A stretch of 64,000 bases of DNA from Amycolatopsis benzoatilytica AK 16/65 (GTDB lineage Bacteria > Actinomycetota > Actinomycetes > Mycobacteriales > Pseudonocardiaceae). Below are positions 63,541 to 64,000 of the stretch, piece after piece (position 1 is the first letter of the stretch; each line of letters opens with the position of its first letter). The position numbers and the translations under genes were made by a program. The stretch is from NCBI RefSeq assembly GCF_000383915.1, contig NZ_KB912942.1, positions 2,773,195-2,837,194 on the forward strand, read 5' to 3'. Under the pieces are notes generated by a model, which did no database searches, was not told the DNA's origin, and saw only the letters and a list, made by a program, of their open reading frames with translations.

Positions 63541-64000
63541 CCGCGACGAAGGACAAGCCGATGCCGGCGGGGGCGACTCCGCCGGCATCGGCGCGCGCCG
63601 GGGCGGCGCGGCAGCGGACCGGATGGTTCAGCGAACGAGTCATGCCGTACCTGCTGATCCTGCCCGCGCTCGCCGCCGTGCTGGTCCTGCTCGGCTGGCC
63701 CACCGTCCAGATGCTCGGCATCAGCCTGCGCCAGCTCGACCTGCGCGAACTGGTCACCGGCAAGATGGTGTGGATCGGCCTGCGGAACTACACCGACGTG
63801 CTGTCCGACCCCGAGTTCTGGTCCGTGGCGATCCGCACGGTCGTCTTCACCGGTGCGCTGGTCGCCGCGACGCTGCTGGTCGCCCTGTTCGTCGCGGTGC
63901 TGATGCGGCACCTGCCGCCCGCGCTGCGGATCTTCCTGCAAATCTCGCTCGTGCTCGCCTGGGCGGTGCCGGTCATCGCCACCACCACGGTGTTCCAGTG
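63537..64000 (+). CDS. dasB: Sugar ABC transporter permease, DasB-like, cut by window edge
   Basis: The first 154 residues of a MalF-type permease: a basic Ala/Pro-rich N-tail, TM1 MPYLLILPALAAVLVLLGWP, the loop GISLRQLDLRELVTGKMVWIGLRNYTDVL, then TM2 and TM3 (VAIRTVVFTGALVAATLLVAL, FLQISLVLAWAVPVIATTTV). Start ATG 63537 overlaps the dasA stop. The frame is open at base 64000. A second permease (DasC-like) should follow outside the window. Confidence 0.88.
   Translation, partial: MTATKDKPMPAGATPPASARAGAARQRTGWFSERVMPYLLILPALAAVLVLLGWPTVQMLGISLRQLDLRELVTGKMVWIGLRNYTDVLSDPEFWSVAIRTVVFTGALVAATLLVALFVAVLMRHLPPALRIFLQISLVLAWAVPVIATTTVFQ

Overview
This window is chromosomal DNA from a high-GC actinomycete. 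G or C fills nearly every third codon position, GTG and TTG starts are common, and many promoters look leaderless. Some gene sets are typical of Actinobacteria: CmtR, the MmyB-type HTH regulator, the Methyltransf_19 methyltransferase, an actinobacterial SdhCAB set and a type VII style Rhs toxin. A repeated hairpin built around GTGAAGGGCCCCTT with AATCTAAGTCCC in the loop, and the overall gene mix, suggest Pseudonocardiaceae, probably Amycolatopsis. The taxon is an inference.

Layout. 0-13.4 kb: a truncated drug-efflux MFS gene, an AnsP-like permease, a small PPOX/NTF2 operon facing a CGNR regulator, a TetR/EamA efflux pair with two clear operators, a secreted GH15 glucoamylase, a second-type SSB, an SDR gene behind two palindromic operators, and a cmtR-CDF metal-efflux pair. 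13.4-28.6 kb: a carbon-catabolism island. It begins with a glyoxylate carboligase operon (hyi-glxR-gcl). Next come a ketopantoate-reductase-like gene and a GntR regulator, then an oxalate/CoA-thioester cluster: OFA-type antiporter, fused ADP-forming acyl-CoA synthetase, formyl-CoA:oxalate CoA-transferase and a ThDP lyase/decarboxylase. A divergent sucCD pair and a LysR gene close it. 29.5-35.4 kb: a 1528-residue Rhs toxin with a WXG-type N-terminus and no visible immunity gene, then an AraC-type gene. 35.4-47.8 kb: a polysaccharide deacetylase/GT2 fusion, a DUF318-type permease, a three-gene redox operon, an SDR/TetR divergent pair, and a LysR gene facing a sdhCAB operon. 47.8-64 kb: a methyltransferase, prolyl aminopeptidase, an oligopeptide ABC operon, a secreted trypsin-like protease, an acyl-CoA synthetase, a sortase-anchored GH25 muramidase, and the start of a DasABC-like chitobiose transporter behind two DasR-type sites.

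How it fits together. The 13.4-28.6 kb island could take up oxalate or a related acid, load it on CoA, cleave the CoA ester to a formyl-CoA unit, and send glyoxylate through Gcl, GlxR and Hyi to glycerate. A palindrome GCATAC-N-GTATGC recurs in front of the PanE-like gene, the GntR gene and the divergent ThDP-enzyme/sucCD promoters. This suggests one GntR regulon. Two enzymes there carry unexpected active-site residues: Gcl has Glu50 where the E. coli enzyme has Val51, and the ThDP enzyme next to frc has a Gln-type motif like 2-hydroxyacyl-CoA lyases instead of the Tyr-Glu of oxalyl-CoA decarboxylase. No tRNA, rRNA, CRISPR array, insertion sequence or origin was seen.
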